Below, in pieces: positions 1-8,777 of a DNA stretch of 55,479 nucleotides. The translations under genes and the position numbers were made by a program. Source of the DNA: Sphingobacteriales bacterium (GTDB lineage: Bacteria > Bacteroidota > Bacteroidia > Chitinophagales > Chitinophagaceae); assembly GCA_024642285.1 (NCBI GenBank), contig JAHEBJ010000011.1, forward strand, positions 1-55,479, in the 5' to 3' direction. Every line of letters starts with the position of its first letter. The first letter of the stretch is position 1. A model generated the notes under the pieces. The model ran no database searches. It saw nothing but the letters and a program-made list of their open reading frames with translations, and was not told where the DNA came from.

Positions 1-579
1 CAGGGTGGAACATGCGGTATCACCATTACTGCAGGTGGAGGTCCTTTACCAATTAAACTCAGTTCGTTTTTTGCAAAACGTAATGGAAATGACGTAGTAC
101 TTAATTGGAAAACCGAAAGTGAAATAAACGCAAAAGAATTTATTGTTGAGCGTAATTCAGGAAATGGATTTGTAGCAGTTGGTGCGGTTCAAGCAAAAAA
201 TCTTGAATATGGCAGCAGTTATACATTTAATGATAACAACCTTGCTAAATCAGTTTTGCAGTATCGTTTAAAAATGGTTGACAAAGATGTCAACTTTACG
301 GTAAGTGATATTAAAATTGTAAAAGGTTTGGCAGCAGTGAGTGACTTCATTGTATATCCTAATCCGAGCCTTGGAAATGCGAAAATAAGTGTGAGTGATG
401 TTACTGAGGCAACCACTGTTGAAGTAATAGATAATTCTGGACGGGTTGTAAAAACAGTGGAATTTAAAGGTAGCAACTTTGTGAATATAGATAACCTGCA
501 AAAAGGAATTTATCTCATCAGGGTTACCAATAAAGAAACGGGTGATGCGCTCACAAAAAAATTAACCGTTAGTAACTAA
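1..579 (+). CDS. C-terminal fragment of a type IX-secreted protein (T9SS type A sorting domain)
   Basis: The frame is open from the first base, so the N-terminus lies outside the window; 192 residues are visible. The first 100 or so residues form a beta-rich Ig/fibronectin-like module of the kind that precedes sorting domains (LKLSSF-type start, NWKTESE, EFIVERN). The last ~75 residues are a Por-secretion-system C-terminal sorting domain: a YPNP motif at about residues 119-122, a VEVIDNSGRVV strand, and the closing GIYLIRV segment followed by a basic KKLTVSN end. Such domains are recognised by the type IX secretion machinery and are removed when cargo reaches the surface. The passenger function cannot be told from this fragment. 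Its presence implies that the organism has a T9SS. A terminator follows. Confidence 0.9.
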   Translation, partial: QGGTCGITITAGGGPLPIKLSSFFAKRNGNDVVLNWKTESEINAKEFIVERNSGNGFVAVGAVQAKNLEYGSSYTFNDNNLAKSVLQYRLKMVDKDVNFTVSDIKIVKGLAAVSDFIVYPNPSLGNAKISVSDVTEATTVEVIDNSGRVVKTVEFKGSNFVNIDNLQKGIYLIRVTNKETGDALTKKLTVSN

Positions 580-611
580 ATAAAGTTTTTTATTGAAACC
601 AAGCACAAACT

Positions 612-636
612 GGCTGCCTGAAAAGGCGGCCTTTTT
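612..636 (+). terminator. intrinsic terminator after the T9SS cargo gene
   Basis: A 7-bp stem (GGCTGCC with GGCGGCC, one G-U pair) and a 6-base loop are followed directly by a run of five T. It lies 32 bases after the stop of the cargo gene and 29 bases before the esterase start, so the two genes are probably separate units. Confidence 0.75.
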
Positions 637-665
637 GTTACCTTTCCGGAAAGAAAAAATGAATT

Positions 666-1484
666 ATGATTAAAGCATTCTGGTTTACTTTTTTTTTGTG
701 TTTTCAATTGAAAGTAAATGCGGGTACTGTTGATACAGTATTTATGTTCAGCGCAGGTATGCAAAAGTATATTGCCTGTGTTGTAATAAAGCCGGATACT
801 TATTCAGCAACAGATAAAAAATTTCCGGTTGTTTATTTGTTACACGGGTATTCAGGTAATTACAGTACCTGGATTGTTAAATCCCCCGAACTAAAAAAAT
901 TTGCTGATGTTTATCAAACCATCATCGTTTGCCCTGATGGTAATACCAATAGCTGGTATTTTGATAGTCCGGTCGACAGCACCTACAAGTATGAAACTCA
1001 TATTGCTATTGAAGTAGTTGATTTTATCGATAAAAATTACAATACCCTAGCTGATAAAGAACACAGGGCTATAACCGGTTTAAGTATGGGCGGGCATGGA
1101 GCTTTATTTCTTGCATTGCGGCACGCTAATATTTTTGGAGCAATGGGCAGTATGAGTGGTGGAGTTGATCTGAATGAAAGTAAAAACAGGTTTGACATAA
1201 GCAAGCGAATTGGCGATACACTTAATTATGCTGCGAATTGGTTTAATCTTTCCGTTACCAATCTTATCGAAAAGTATAAAGACACTAAACAAAAAATAAT
1301 TTTTGATTGTGGTGATGAAGATACTTTTATAGAAGGCAACCGAAGGCTTCATCAAAAAATGAAGCAGTTAAAAATCCTACATGAGTACACCGAACGACCC
1401 GGCAAACACAATTGGGATTACTGGCGTAACAGCATCAGCTTTCAATTACTATATTTCCAGCATTTTTTTACAATTGCGGAATAA
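666..1484 (+). CDS. exported esterase, PF00756 (esterase D / acetyl-esterase) family
   Basis: This 272-residue alpha/beta hydrolase begins with a cleavable-looking signal peptide (hydrophobic residues 4-17). The catalytic triad can be read: Ser140 in the nucleophile elbow GLSMGG, Asp219 in the CGDEDTF strand, and His248 in PGKHNWDYW. The oxyanion region is LLHGYSG at 58-64. The family includes carbohydrate esterases (acetyl, feruloyl), S-formylglutathione hydrolases and mycolyltransferases; the tail motif HNWDYWR is typical of exported bacterial members. A periplasmic or surface esterase acting on acylated sugars is a reasonable inference, but no substrate can be assigned. The gene converges with the next one, with only two bases between stop codons. 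Confidence 0.85.
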   Translation: MIKAFWFTFFLCFQLKVNAGTVDTVFMFSAGMQKYIACVVIKPDTYSATDKKFPVVYLLHGYSGNYSTWIVKSPELKKFADVYQTIIVCPDGNTNSWYFDSPVDSTYKYETHIAIEVVDFIDKNYNTLADKEHRAITGLSMGGHGALFLALRHANIFGAMGSMSGGVDLNESKNRFDISKRIGDTLNYAANWFNLSVTNLIEKYKDTKQKIIFDCGDEDTFIEGNRRLHQKMKQLKILHEYTERPGKHNWDYWRNSISFQLLYFQHFFTIAE

Positions 1485-1486
1485 AA

Positions 1487-2176
1487 TTATCCACCCGAAT
1501 AGGTTCTTCCATCACGAACAGCATTCTTTTTCCCTTTATTCTTCTTTTCCCACTCAATCATCTGAGGCGTTTTTTCCACTTCTTTCTTTTTATCAACCTG
1601 CGTAGCTGCAGTTTTTTTAACCTCACCTGGAATTTGTAAATGCCCACGGTCATACATCTCAGTTTTTACCAGTCGGCCTGTACCTGCATCAAAATATTTC
1701 CACTCACCGTGTTTAACACTGTATTGATCGGCCTTTACAATTTTATAATCGATGATCTCATTGTTGCCTTCACCATAGATGGCAATAGTATCATAAGGCG
1801 CATCAGGATCATAGCCCCTCCAGGATTCTTCCCTGATCAAATCGCCCAGGTATGTATAATACTGCTGAATGCCGTCTTTACCCCCAAGTTTATACACTTC
1901 AACTGCAATAATATCACCAACCAGGCTGTATTTTCGCCAGATGCCTTCCTTGTTATTATTTTTAAAAATACCTTCTTCCTCATATCCGGGTTCGCCTCTT
2001 AAAGGATCTACATGAACAACCCACTTGCCCTGCTTCATACCATTCATGTCAAGGGCATTTAATGTGTCGCCATCTGTACTTAAATTAAAAGTCTTATACT
2101 GAGCTATACCATTAGTAAAAAATAAAATAAGGAAGATGGGAAGTAGGCACAATTGCCGTATTTTTAAAATCCGCAT
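1487..2176 (-). CDS. exported MORN-like repeat protein, function unknown
   Basis: The protein of 229 residues starts at the ATG ending at 2176; the frame extends further upstream but the start chosen gives a clean signal peptide (MRILKIRQ, then a hydrophobic stretch ending in GIAQ) and lies downstream of a well-formed promoter. The body has repeated units of the kind seen in MORN/YwqK-type proteins: GMKQGKWVVH, NKEGIWRKYS, GGKDGIQQYYTYLG, VKHGEWKYFDAGTG. The C-terminal 50 residues are lysine-rich and probably disordered. These repeats are usually scaffold or surface modules in Bacteroidota and no enzymatic function can be proposed. It is transcribed divergently from the beta-propeller gene, with 44 bases between the start codons. 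Confidence 0.7.
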   Translation of the reverse strand: MRILKIRQLCLLPIFLILFFTNGIAQYKTFNLSTDGDTLNALDMNGMKQGKWVVHVDPLRGEPGYEEEGIFKNNNKEGIWRKYSLVGDIIAVEVYKLGGKDGIQQYYTYLGDLIREESWRGYDPDAPYDTIAIYGEGNNEIIDYKIVKADQYSVKHGEWKYFDAGTGRLVKTEMYDRGHLQIPGEVKKTAATQVDKKKEVEKTPQMIEWEKKNKGKKNAVRDGRTYSGG

Positions 2177-2209
2177 AACAATATTTTTAAAGGTTGCTTC
2201 AATTAAAAC

Positions 2210-2240
2210 CAAAACTATCAATGATGAAAAATGTATTCAA
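2210..2240 (-). promoter_or_regulatory. Bacteroidota promoter for the MORN-like gene
   Basis: Read on the minus strand, TTG (complement of 2238-2240) is followed by exactly 20 bases and then TAGTTTTG (complement of 2210-2217), an exact match to -33 TTG / -7 TAnnTTTG. Transcription would start near 2206, about 30 bases before the start codon at 2176. The -33 element lies inside the first codons of the divergent gene that starts at 2221. Confidence 0.6.
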
Positions 2241-4707
2241 ATTTACGTTATTCCTGCTTTTTTGTTTTGTTAATTCTGTTCAGGCACAAGTGAAATCCAG
2301 TACTGCTGCCGAAAGATTAAACGGTATTCAAAAAAGAAAATTGCTGGAAGACAAACCTCTTTTAAAAGATATTAAGTTTCGCAACGTGGGGCCAAGTATT
2401 ATGAGCGGCAGGGTAGTAGATGTTGATGTGAACCCGGCCGACCCCACCGAATTTTATATTGCTTACGCATCGGGCGGTTTGTGGTATTCCAATAATAACG
2501 GGCAAAGTTTAACGCCGGTCTTCGATAAAGAAAATGCATTCAGCATGGGAGATATTGCCGTTAACTGGCCCAAAGGAATTGTATGGGTTGGCACAGGCGA
2601 AGTAAACAGCAGCCGTTCTTCCTATTCGGGTTTGGGTGTTTACAAAAGTTCGGATAAAGGGAAAACATGGGAGCATCTTGGTTTGCCCGAAAGTCATCAT
2701 ATCGGCAAGGTAAATCTTCATCCATCAAATGATAATATTGCATGGGTGGCAGTGCTTGGTCATTTGTATTCGCCCAACAAAGAGAGAGGAATTTATAAAA
2801 CAACTGATGGTGGAAAAACCTGGAAACAAACTTTGTTTGTTGATGACAATACCGGTGCTGTAGATATGGATATCAATCCAAAAAATCCTGATGAATTGTA
2901 TGCAGCCATGTGGTACCGTACCCGCCGTGCCTGGAATTTTGAAGAGGGAGGAAAAACATCGGGCATTTATAAAAGTACTGATGGTGGAAATAACTGGAAG
3001 CTGCTGACTAATGCCGGTAGCGGCTTTCCGCAGGGTGATGGAAATGGACGAATAGGTGTAGCAGTATTTGCTGCCAACCCCAATATAATTTATGCAACGC
3101 TCGATAATCAGGGCCGCAGGCCAGATACCGCACAGAAAAAAGTAGATACCAATTATGTGCTTAAAAATTTTAAAGATCTTTCCAAAGAAACTTTTGCCAA
3201 TCTTGATAGTAAAAAGCTGGATACTTTTTTGAAGAAGAATAATTTCGAAGAAAAATACACTGCTGCCTCAGTAAAAGATTTGGTGAAAAATGATAAAATA
3301 AAGCCCACTGAAATGTACAATTATCTCTTTGATGCCAACACTGCTTTATTTGAAACGCCCATTATTGGTTGCGAGGTTTACCGCAGCGATGATGCAGGTG
3401 CAAACTGGCGAAAAGTAAATACCAAAGGATTGAATTTGTATAATACTTATGGTTATTATTTTGGAAAAATAACGCTGAGTAGTACCGACGAAAATAAGAT
3501 GCTCATCAGCGGAGTTAGTTTATTATTGAGTGAAGATGGAGGCAAAACTTTTGAAGCAACCGACAACGATGCTACTCATGGCGACTGGCATCGTTGCTGG
3601 ATCAATCCTAACAAAGACAGTCACTGGATTGCAGGAAACGACGGCGGATTTAATATTACCTACGACAATGGTAAACATTGGTTCAAAGCCAACACACCTT
3701 CGGTTGGGCAATTTTATAAGATCACTGTAGATGATGCAAAGCCATATAATGTTTATGGAGGCTTGCAGGATAACGGAACCTGGTTTGGTCCAAGTACTAC
3801 AAAAGATGAATCGCAGTGGGATTATGAAGGCATCTATCCGTGGAAGCGCATTGGTGGAGGCGATGGTATGCAGGTGCAGGTTGATACTAGAGACAATAAA
3901 ACAACCTACAGCGGTTCGCAGTTTGGATTTTATGGCCGCCGCAGTACCGATGGAGGCCGACGATTATCTATTTATCCAAGGCCCGACCTTGGTGAAGATA
4001 AATACCGTTTCAACTGGCAAACACCCATCTGGCTGAGTAAACACAACCAGGATATTTTTTATTATGCAACCAATAAATTTCATCGCAGCATGCAAAAAGG
4101 TGAAGACCTTGAAACTTTAAGTGCCGATCTATCAAATGGTGGTAAGGAAGGCGATGTGCCATTTGGAACGTCTACAACACTTGTTGAGTCGCCGTTGAAA
4201 TTTGGGTTGATCTATGTGGGTACTGATGACGGAAATATTCATGTAACCAAAGATGCAGGGTACAATTGGACTAAAATAAGCGGATTGCTTCCAAAGGCAA
4301 TGTTGGGAATGTATGTAAGCCGTGTTACGCCTTCAGCGTTCAAAGAAGGCAGGGTTTATGTTTCGTTAAATGGATATCGCAACGATAATTTTGGTGCCTA
4401 TATTTTTATGAGTGAAGATTATGGCGCTACCTGGACACAGTTAGGAAACGATCTGCCATCAGAACCCATTAATGTAGTTACAGAAGATCCTAAAAAAGAA
4501 AATATCATTTATGTGGGAACCGATAACGGACTCTATGCTTCATTCGATATGGGAAAAACATTTATGCCGCTTGATAATAACCTGCCCCGTGTGCCTGTGC
4601 ATGATATTGTAGTGCAGCTAAGAGAAAATGAATTGGTGATTGGAACACATGGCCGTAGCATCTATATAACAAAGCTGTCCGCGATTCAAAAGTTGAGCGA
4701 TAAATAA
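2221..4707 (+). CDS. exported Asp-box (BNR/sortilin-like) beta-propeller protein
   Basis: This 828-residue protein has a signal peptide (MMKNVFKFTLFLLFCF... ending near VQAQ) and at least ten Asp-box motifs of the form S/T-x-D-x-G-x-T-W: SSDKGKTW, TTDGGKTW, STDGGNNW, SDDAGANW, SEDGGKTF, TYDNGKHW, TKDAGYNW, SEDYGATW, SFDMGKTF and others. Their spacing suggests two multi-bladed propellers, as in VPS10/sortilin-like and BNR-repeat proteins. Annotated relatives are often called glycosyl hydrolases, but the motif is structural and shows no catalytic residues. A region around residues 310-385 interrupts the repeats with a Lys-rich helical insert. Start at 2221 (Met-Met) was preferred to an upstream in-frame ATG because it places the signal peptide at the N-terminus. 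It converges with the peptidase E gene. Confidence 0.8.
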   Translation: MMKNVFKFTLFLLFCFVNSVQAQVKSSTAAERLNGIQKRKLLEDKPLLKDIKFRNVGPSIMSGRVVDVDVNPADPTEFYIAYASGGLWYSNNNGQSLTPVFDKENAFSMGDIAVNWPKGIVWVGTGEVNSSRSSYSGLGVYKSSDKGKTWEHLGLPESHHIGKVNLHPSNDNIAWVAVLGHLYSPNKERGIYKTTDGGKTWKQTLFVDDNTGAVDMDINPKNPDELYAAMWYRTRRAWNFEEGGKTSGIYKSTDGGNNWKLLTNAGSGFPQGDGNGRIGVAVFAANPNIIYATLDNQGRRPDTAQKKVDTNYVLKNFKDLSKETFANLDSKKLDTFLKKNNFEEKYTAASVKDLVKNDKIKPTEMYNYLFDANTALFETPIIGCEVYRSDDAGANWRKVNTKGLNLYNTYGYYFGKITLSSTDENKMLISGVSLLLSEDGGKTFEATDNDATHGDWHRCWINPNKDSHWIAGNDGGFNITYDNGKHWFKANTPSVGQFYKITVDDAKPYNVYGGLQDNGTWFGPSTTKDESQWDYEGIYPWKRIGGGDGMQVQVDTRDNKTTYSGSQFGFYGRRSTDGGRRLSIYPRPDLGEDKYRFNWQTPIWLSKHNQDIFYYATNKFHRSMQKGEDLETLSADLSNGGKEGDVPFGTSTTLVESPLKFGLIYVGTDDGNIHVTKDAGYNWTKISGLLPKAMLGMYVSRVTPSAFKEGRVYVSLNGYRNDNFGAYIFMSEDYGATWTQLGNDLPSEPINVVTEDPKKENIIYVGTDNGLYASFDMGKTFMPLDNNLPRVPVHDIVVQLRENELVIGTHGRSIYITKLSAIQKLSDK

Positions 4708-4720
4708 GTAATGGCAATAT

Positions 4721-5359
4721 TCAGATGATTGTACCGGCAGCGGACTCTATAATATATGCCTGGTTGTCGTTTAAGGGGATTGTCTTAAATCCTGCTTGTA
4801 ATAATTTAGCATTTGCCTTAGCTGCGCCGTTAGCAAAATCTGGGTTATCCATATGTGGCACTATTACTTTATCAGTCAGGTGTAATCCTTCTTCAATTAA
4901 TTCGGGTGCTTCTGCCGGATCGTCTCCCATTAACTGAAAATGTTTTGTGGTTGGCCCGGCCATGATGGCTCCGGCACTCCATCCTGCGTAAATAATGCCT
5001 TCTGCAACCAGCGTTTGTATTATCTTATCTGCACCACTGTATTTTAGTATCCACCTTAAATAGTATGTATGGCCGCCGCAAACCCATATAACATCTTTAG
5101 TTTTTAATTTTTTATTAAGCTCGTCCAGCTGGTAGCCGGCGCTTCTAAGATCCATTGTTTCCACCTGATAACCTCTGTCAATGAGCTGTTGCCTTATCCC
5201 GGGAACCCAATGTTCCGATCCCTCAATAATGTCAGTCGCATTTTCAATACAAGCCAATCGTATGTCAATCGCTTTTTTCCCGGCAAGGGTTTCTAGTTTG
5301 TCAAAATGTGTTGGAGTCAGCGCCAAAGAGTATAAGAATAGTTTTGGTGTGTAGTTCAT
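4721..5359 (-). CDS. peptidase E-like (S51) serine hydrolase
   Basis: The 212-residue protein matches the S51 dipeptidase E / cyanophycinase-like group of the class I glutamine amidotransferase fold. The nucleophile Ser128 lies in GWSAGAIMAG, preceded by the glycine-rich WVCGGHTYYL loop at about 92-101. A candidate catalytic His169 is in VIVPHMDN. Peptidase E cleaves N-terminal aspartyl dipeptides in the cytosol; the absence of a signal peptide agrees. The length is close to E. coli PepE (about 229). Specificity is inferred from the family only, since many members with this core are uncharacterised. It is divergent from kup, with 179 bases between starts, and converges on the propeller gene. 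Confidence 0.75.
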   Translation of the reverse strand: MNYTPKLFLYSLALTPTHFDKLETLAGKKAIDIRLACIENATDIIEGSEHWVPGIRQQLIDRGYQVETMDLRSAGYQLDELNKKLKTKDVIWVCGGHTYYLRWILKYSGADKIIQTLVAEGIIYAGWSAGAIMAGPTTKHFQLMGDDPAEAPELIEEGLHLTDKVIVPHMDNPDFANGAAKANAKLLQAGFKTIPLNDNQAYIIESAAGTII

Positions 5360-5411
5360 TGCTAAACTTTCGTTGATTATTATATAATCTAAATATAAAA
5401 AATAATTCGGG

Positions 5412-5439
5412 TTGTTTTTACGTTTTACCTATACATTTG
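5412..5439 (+). promoter_or_regulatory. candidate promoter for kup
   Basis: TTG at 5412-5414 and TACATTTG at 5432-5439 match the phylum consensus, with a 17-base spacer (shorter than the 20 seen elsewhere in this window). This would leave a 5' leader of roughly 95 bases before the GTG start of kup. No riboswitch fold was recognised in that leader. Confidence 0.4.
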
Positions 5440-5538
5440 TACCTGCATTTTAAAAAACAGCTATCATTGATAATGTTTTTAACAGCGCAAGATTTATTTT
5501 TTAAACATATACCCTGGTGAAGGATTTAAATTTACAGC

Positions 5539-7524
5539 GTGTCAAAACATGTTAACAAAGTTTCGGCAGCCGGGCTGCTGGTTGCGTTAGGAATTATTTA
5601 CGGCGATATTGGAACTTCTCCGCTTTATGTTTTTAACTCAATTATTAAAGGAAGGGTGGTTGACGATAGTCTGATTCTGGGTACACTTTCTCTCATCATT
5701 TGGACTATCACGTTGCTTACTACAATCAAGTATGTGATCATGGTATTGCGTGCCGACAACCGTGGCGAGGGTGGAATATTTGCTCTGTTTGCATTGGTAC
5801 GACGGCGCAAAAAATGGCTGGTTATTCCAGCTATGATTGGTGGTGCAGCTTTACTATCAGATGGTATTATTACGCCACCCATATCTATAACATCCGCCAT
5901 TGAAGGATTAAAAGAGCTACCAAGATTTCATGAGCTTAGCCAGGATACAATTGTTTATATCGTTCTCGGAATTATTTCAGCTTTCTTTTTTACCCAACAA
6001 TTTGGTACCAGTAACATTGGTAAGATGTTTGGCCCGTTTATGTCCATTTGGTTTGGAATGTTGGCTGTGTTAGGATTGATACACATGAGCGACGATTTTA
6101 GCATTTTCAGGGCGCTCAATCCTTATTACGCCATTCATTTTCTGTTTACTTATTCGGAAGGGTTTTGGTTATTAGGCGCCGTCTTTCTTTGTACAACAGG
6201 TGCCGAAGCACTTTACAGCGATCTTGGCCATTGCGGTCGTGGCAACATCCGTATCTCCTGGATCTTTGTAAAATCCTGTTTATTGATTCAATATTTTGGC
6301 CAGGGTGCCAGTTTGTTAAAGCACCATAGCGGAAAATTATTAAGCGATAGTGTGATTAATGCCGAAGGTATCAATGCCTTTTACGACCTGATGCCAAATT
6401 GGTTTATTGTGCCAGGCGTTATCATTGCAACCAGTGCGGCTATTATTGCCAGCCAGGCTATGGTTACGGGTTCATTCACGTTGATCAATGAAGCCATTCG
6501 TTTGAACCTTTGGCCAAAACTGAAGATCAATTATCCGAGTGAAGCAAAAGGACAAATTTATATTCCTGCCATCAACACGTTGCTGTTTGTAGGCTGTGTG
6601 GGAGTGGTTTTGTTTTTCCGTGAGTCAGCAAAAATGGAAGCAGCTTATGGTTTGGCCATCATCACTACTATGTTTATGACAACCATTCTGTTTGCGAATT
6701 ATTTGGTGCTGCATAGGGTAAAAGCACTTTGGATCTATGTATTCCTTGCAGCTTATGTAATTATAGAATCGTCATTCCTGTTGGCCTTAATGGATAAATT
6801 TATTCATGGTGGTTATATCACCTTAATGATAGGTTTTGTTTTGTTCTCGGTAATGTACGTCTGGTACCGGAGTCGTAAAATTAAAAACCGGTATGTGGAG
6901 TTTGTTCGTATGGAAGAATATGTTCCGAAGCTGGAAGAACTCAGCAATGACTCTTCGGTTCCTAAATATGCAACGCACCTGGTTTATTTAACCAGCGCCA
7001 ATAATCCAAAAGAGATTGAACATAAAATTATATACAGCATACTGAGTGGTAAACCAAAGCGTGCCGATATTTTTTGGTTTGTGCATGTGGATACCATGGA
7101 TGATCCGTACACCAGCGAATATTCTGTAGAGCATATTATTCCCAACGACATCATTAGGGTAGAATTCAGGCTGGGCTTCCGTATGCAGCCACGCATTAAC
7201 CTGATGTTTAAGAAAGTAGTGGAAGACCTGGTTGCCAACCGTGAAGTGAACGTGATGAGCCGCTACGACAGTCAGCAGCGAAATAACATGGCCGGCGATT
7301 TTAAATTTATCGTGATGGAAAAGTTCCTGAGCCAGGATAATGATCTTCCCTTCTTTGAGCGGATCGTAATGCGGGCTTATTTCTGGCTGAAAGAAATTTC
7401 ACTGAATGAAGAAAAAGGATTTGGCCTTGAACAAAGTACCGTGGTGGTGGAGAAATTCCCACTTATTATTGCGCCGGTAAGTAATTTAAAACTGAAAAGG
7501 ATCTACCCGGATGAGGAGGAATAA
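5539..7524 (+). CDS. kup: Kup-family potassium uptake permease
   Basis: The 661-residue protein is a KUP/HAK/KT K+:H+ symporter of the inner membrane. The family signature GIIYGDIGTSPLYV is at residues 18-31, about twelve hydrophobic helices fill residues 12-440, and the hydrophilic C-terminal ~210 residues form the usual cytosolic domain. The first Glu/Asp/Arg-rich loop ADNRGEGGIFAL is intact. Translation starts at GTG (5539): an in-frame stop lies four codons upstream and the N-terminus MSKH-KVSAAGLLVALGIIYGD fits the family. A weak AAGGA lies about 15 bases upstream. The rhodanese gene follows six bases after the stop, so the two are probably co-transcribed. Confidence 0.95.
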   Translation: MSKHVNKVSAAGLLVALGIIYGDIGTSPLYVFNSIIKGRVVDDSLILGTLSLIIWTITLLTTIKYVIMVLRADNRGEGGIFALFALVRRRKKWLVIPAMIGGAALLSDGIITPPISITSAIEGLKELPRFHELSQDTIVYIVLGIISAFFFTQQFGTSNIGKMFGPFMSIWFGMLAVLGLIHMSDDFSIFRALNPYYAIHFLFTYSEGFWLLGAVFLCTTGAEALYSDLGHCGRGNIRISWIFVKSCLLIQYFGQGASLLKHHSGKLLSDSVINAEGINAFYDLMPNWFIVPGVIIATSAAIIASQAMVTGSFTLINEAIRLNLWPKLKINYPSEAKGQIYIPAINTLLFVGCVGVVLFFRESAKMEAAYGLAIITTMFMTTILFANYLVLHRVKALWIYVFLAAYVIIESSFLLALMDKFIHGGYITLMIGFVLFSVMYVWYRSRKIKNRYVEFVRMEEYVPKLEELSNDSSVPKYATHLVYLTSANNPKEIEHKIIYSILSGKPKRADIFWFVHVDTMDDPYTSEYSVEHIIPNDIIRVEFRLGFRMQPRINLMFKKVVEDLVANREVNVMSRYDSQQRNNMAGDFKFIVMEKFLSQDNDLPFFERIVMRAYFWLKEISLNEEKGFGLEQSTVVVEKFPLIIAPVSNLKLKRIYPDEEE

Positions 7525-7530
7525 ACAACC

Positions 7531-7833
7531 ATGCATTCAATAACTGTCAAAGAACTAAAACAAAAAATTGATGATGCAGAAGAGCATCAGTTGATAGATG
7601 TACGGGAAGATTTTGAACACGAAGAGTTTAATATCGGAGGAACACTCATTCCTCTTCACGAAATTGCACAGCAGGTAGACAAAATTTATACCGACAAACC
7701 CGTAATAGTTTATTGCCGCAAGGGAATCCGCAGCCAGATAGCCATTCAGCGGCTGCAGGAGAAATTTCCGTTTACAAATCTCTACAATCTTATCGGCGGC
7801 ACTGAAGCATGGAAGAAACATTTTGAGGGTTAG
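7531..7833 (+). CDS. single-domain rhodanese
   Basis: This 100-residue protein is one rhodanese domain with the CH2A motif LIDVREDFEHEEFNI and the active-site loop CRKGIR, with nucleophile Cys62 and a six-residue loop typical of sulfurtransferases. Met1 at 7531 is six bases after the kup stop. Cytosolic, it may carry persulfide sulfur for detoxification, thiolation or cluster repair; the acceptor cannot be deduced. The closing motif IGGTEAWKKHFE is conserved in small bacterial rhodaneses such as GlpE/PspE relatives. Pairing with kup does not suggest a joint pathway. Confidence 0.88.
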   Translation: MHSITVKELKQKIDDAEEHQLIDVREDFEHEEFNIGGTLIPLHEIAQQVDKIYTDKPVIVYCRKGIRSQIAIQRLQEKFPFTNLYNLIGGTEAWKKHFEG

Positions 7834-7903
7834 TGGTTTATAGTTTGTGGTTAGCATTAGAATACCTAATTTAACAGAGTGCTGTTAAACTCAAACTAAT
7901 TTT

Positions 7904-8692
7904 TTGCTTCAAATTCTCGTCTATATTATAATTGGTATTGCTGCGCTTTCTATCCTTGCATACTTTATACAGGAGCGTTTCATATTTAAGCCAGAAAAAT
8001 TAAAGCAGGATTTCATTTATAAATATGATGTTCCCTTTGAAGAATTATTTTTTGATGTAGAGCCCGGCGTACGAATCAACGGCCTGCATTTTATTGTTGA
8101 TAAGCCGCTTGGCTTGGTGCTTTATTTTCATGGCAACAGCCGCAGCATTAAAGGCTGGGCCAAATACGCAAAAGATTTTTACCGCTATAAATATGATGTG
8201 GTGTTGGTTGACTACCGTGGTTTTGGTAAAAGTACGGGCAAGCGTAATGAAAAAGATATGCTATCTGATATGCAGTTTGTTTACGAAACCCTGGCCACTA
8301 AATTTCAGGAACACCATATCATAGTTTACGGACGCAGCATGGGAAGTGGCTTTGCTGCTAAGGTTGCCTGCGATAACAAACCTCGGTATTTAATTCTTGA
8401 CGCTCCGTATTTCAGTTTTAAAAAAGCGGTAGAACGATTTTTACCCATTTTACCTGTACGGTTGGTTTTGCGCTACCATATACGTACCGATAAGTGGATT
8501 CGTAAAGTAAATTGCCACACTTATATTTTGCATGGCACCAAAGATTGGTTATTGCCCATAAGCAATTCTGAGAAACTGCAGGCGCTTAACCCACGTAAGA
8601 TCACACTAATCCGAATTCCAGGCGGCGGCCACAATAACCTGCCCTCATTTCCGGAATACCATAATTTTGTGAGGGATATTTTGCAGTACTAA
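7904..8692 (+). CDS. membrane-anchored alpha/beta hydrolase (Bem46/ABHD13-like), copy 1
   Basis: The 262-residue protein has an N-terminal membrane helix (residues 2-22) and then an alpha/beta hydrolase fold. HG at 76-77 is the oxyanion loop, Ser145 is the nucleophile in YGRSMGSG, Asp lies in HGTKDWLLP, and His in GGGHNNLP. The family (Bem46/ABHD13/YfhR) holds membrane-tethered serine hydrolases with unknown natural substrates. The start is TTG at 7904: an in-frame TAA is six codons upstream and no ATG or GTG occurs until well inside the domain. The next gene encodes a paralogue with the same anchor-plus-ERFIFKPEKL arrangement. The initiation codon is the least certain part. Confidence 0.8.
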   Translation: MLQILVYIIIGIAALSILAYFIQERFIFKPEKLKQDFIYKYDVPFEELFFDVEPGVRINGLHFIVDKPLGLVLYFHGNSRSIKGWAKYAKDFYRYKYDVVLVDYRGFGKSTGKRNEKDMLSDMQFVYETLATKFQEHHIIVYGRSMGSGFAAKVACDNKPRYLILDAPYFSFKKAVERFLPILPVRLVLRYHIRTDKWIRKVNCHTYILHGTKDWLLPISNSEKLQALNPRKITLIRIPGGGHNNLPSFPEYHNFVRDILQY

Positions 8693-8763
8693 GTTAAGGC
8701 AAAAGTAAAAATTCAAAACCTAAAAGGAAATTCGCCGCTTATAACTTATAATTCCACAAATCC

Positions 8764-8771
8764 TACCTTTG
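8764..8771 (+). promoter_or_regulatory. -7 element (TACCTTTG) just before a hydrolase start codon
   Basis: Exact TAnnTTTG match. The start codon ATG at 8778 is only six bases downstream, so transcription would begin about three bases before or at the ATG. A TTG codon at 8769 that would extend the frame lies inside this element and is rejected as a start. No clear -33 TTG at the expected distance. Confidence 0.5.
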
Positions 8772-8777
8772 CCCACC

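Noticed and set aside
2221..4707. Calling the Asp-box protein a glycosyl hydrolase or sialidase
   Set aside because: Asp-boxes are structural; no catalytic Arg triad, Tyr/Glu pair or other enzyme motif is visible.
5440..5538. Riboswitch (for example c-di-AMP) in the kup leader
   Set aside because: The leader is short and no conserved core or plausible pairing with an expression platform was seen.
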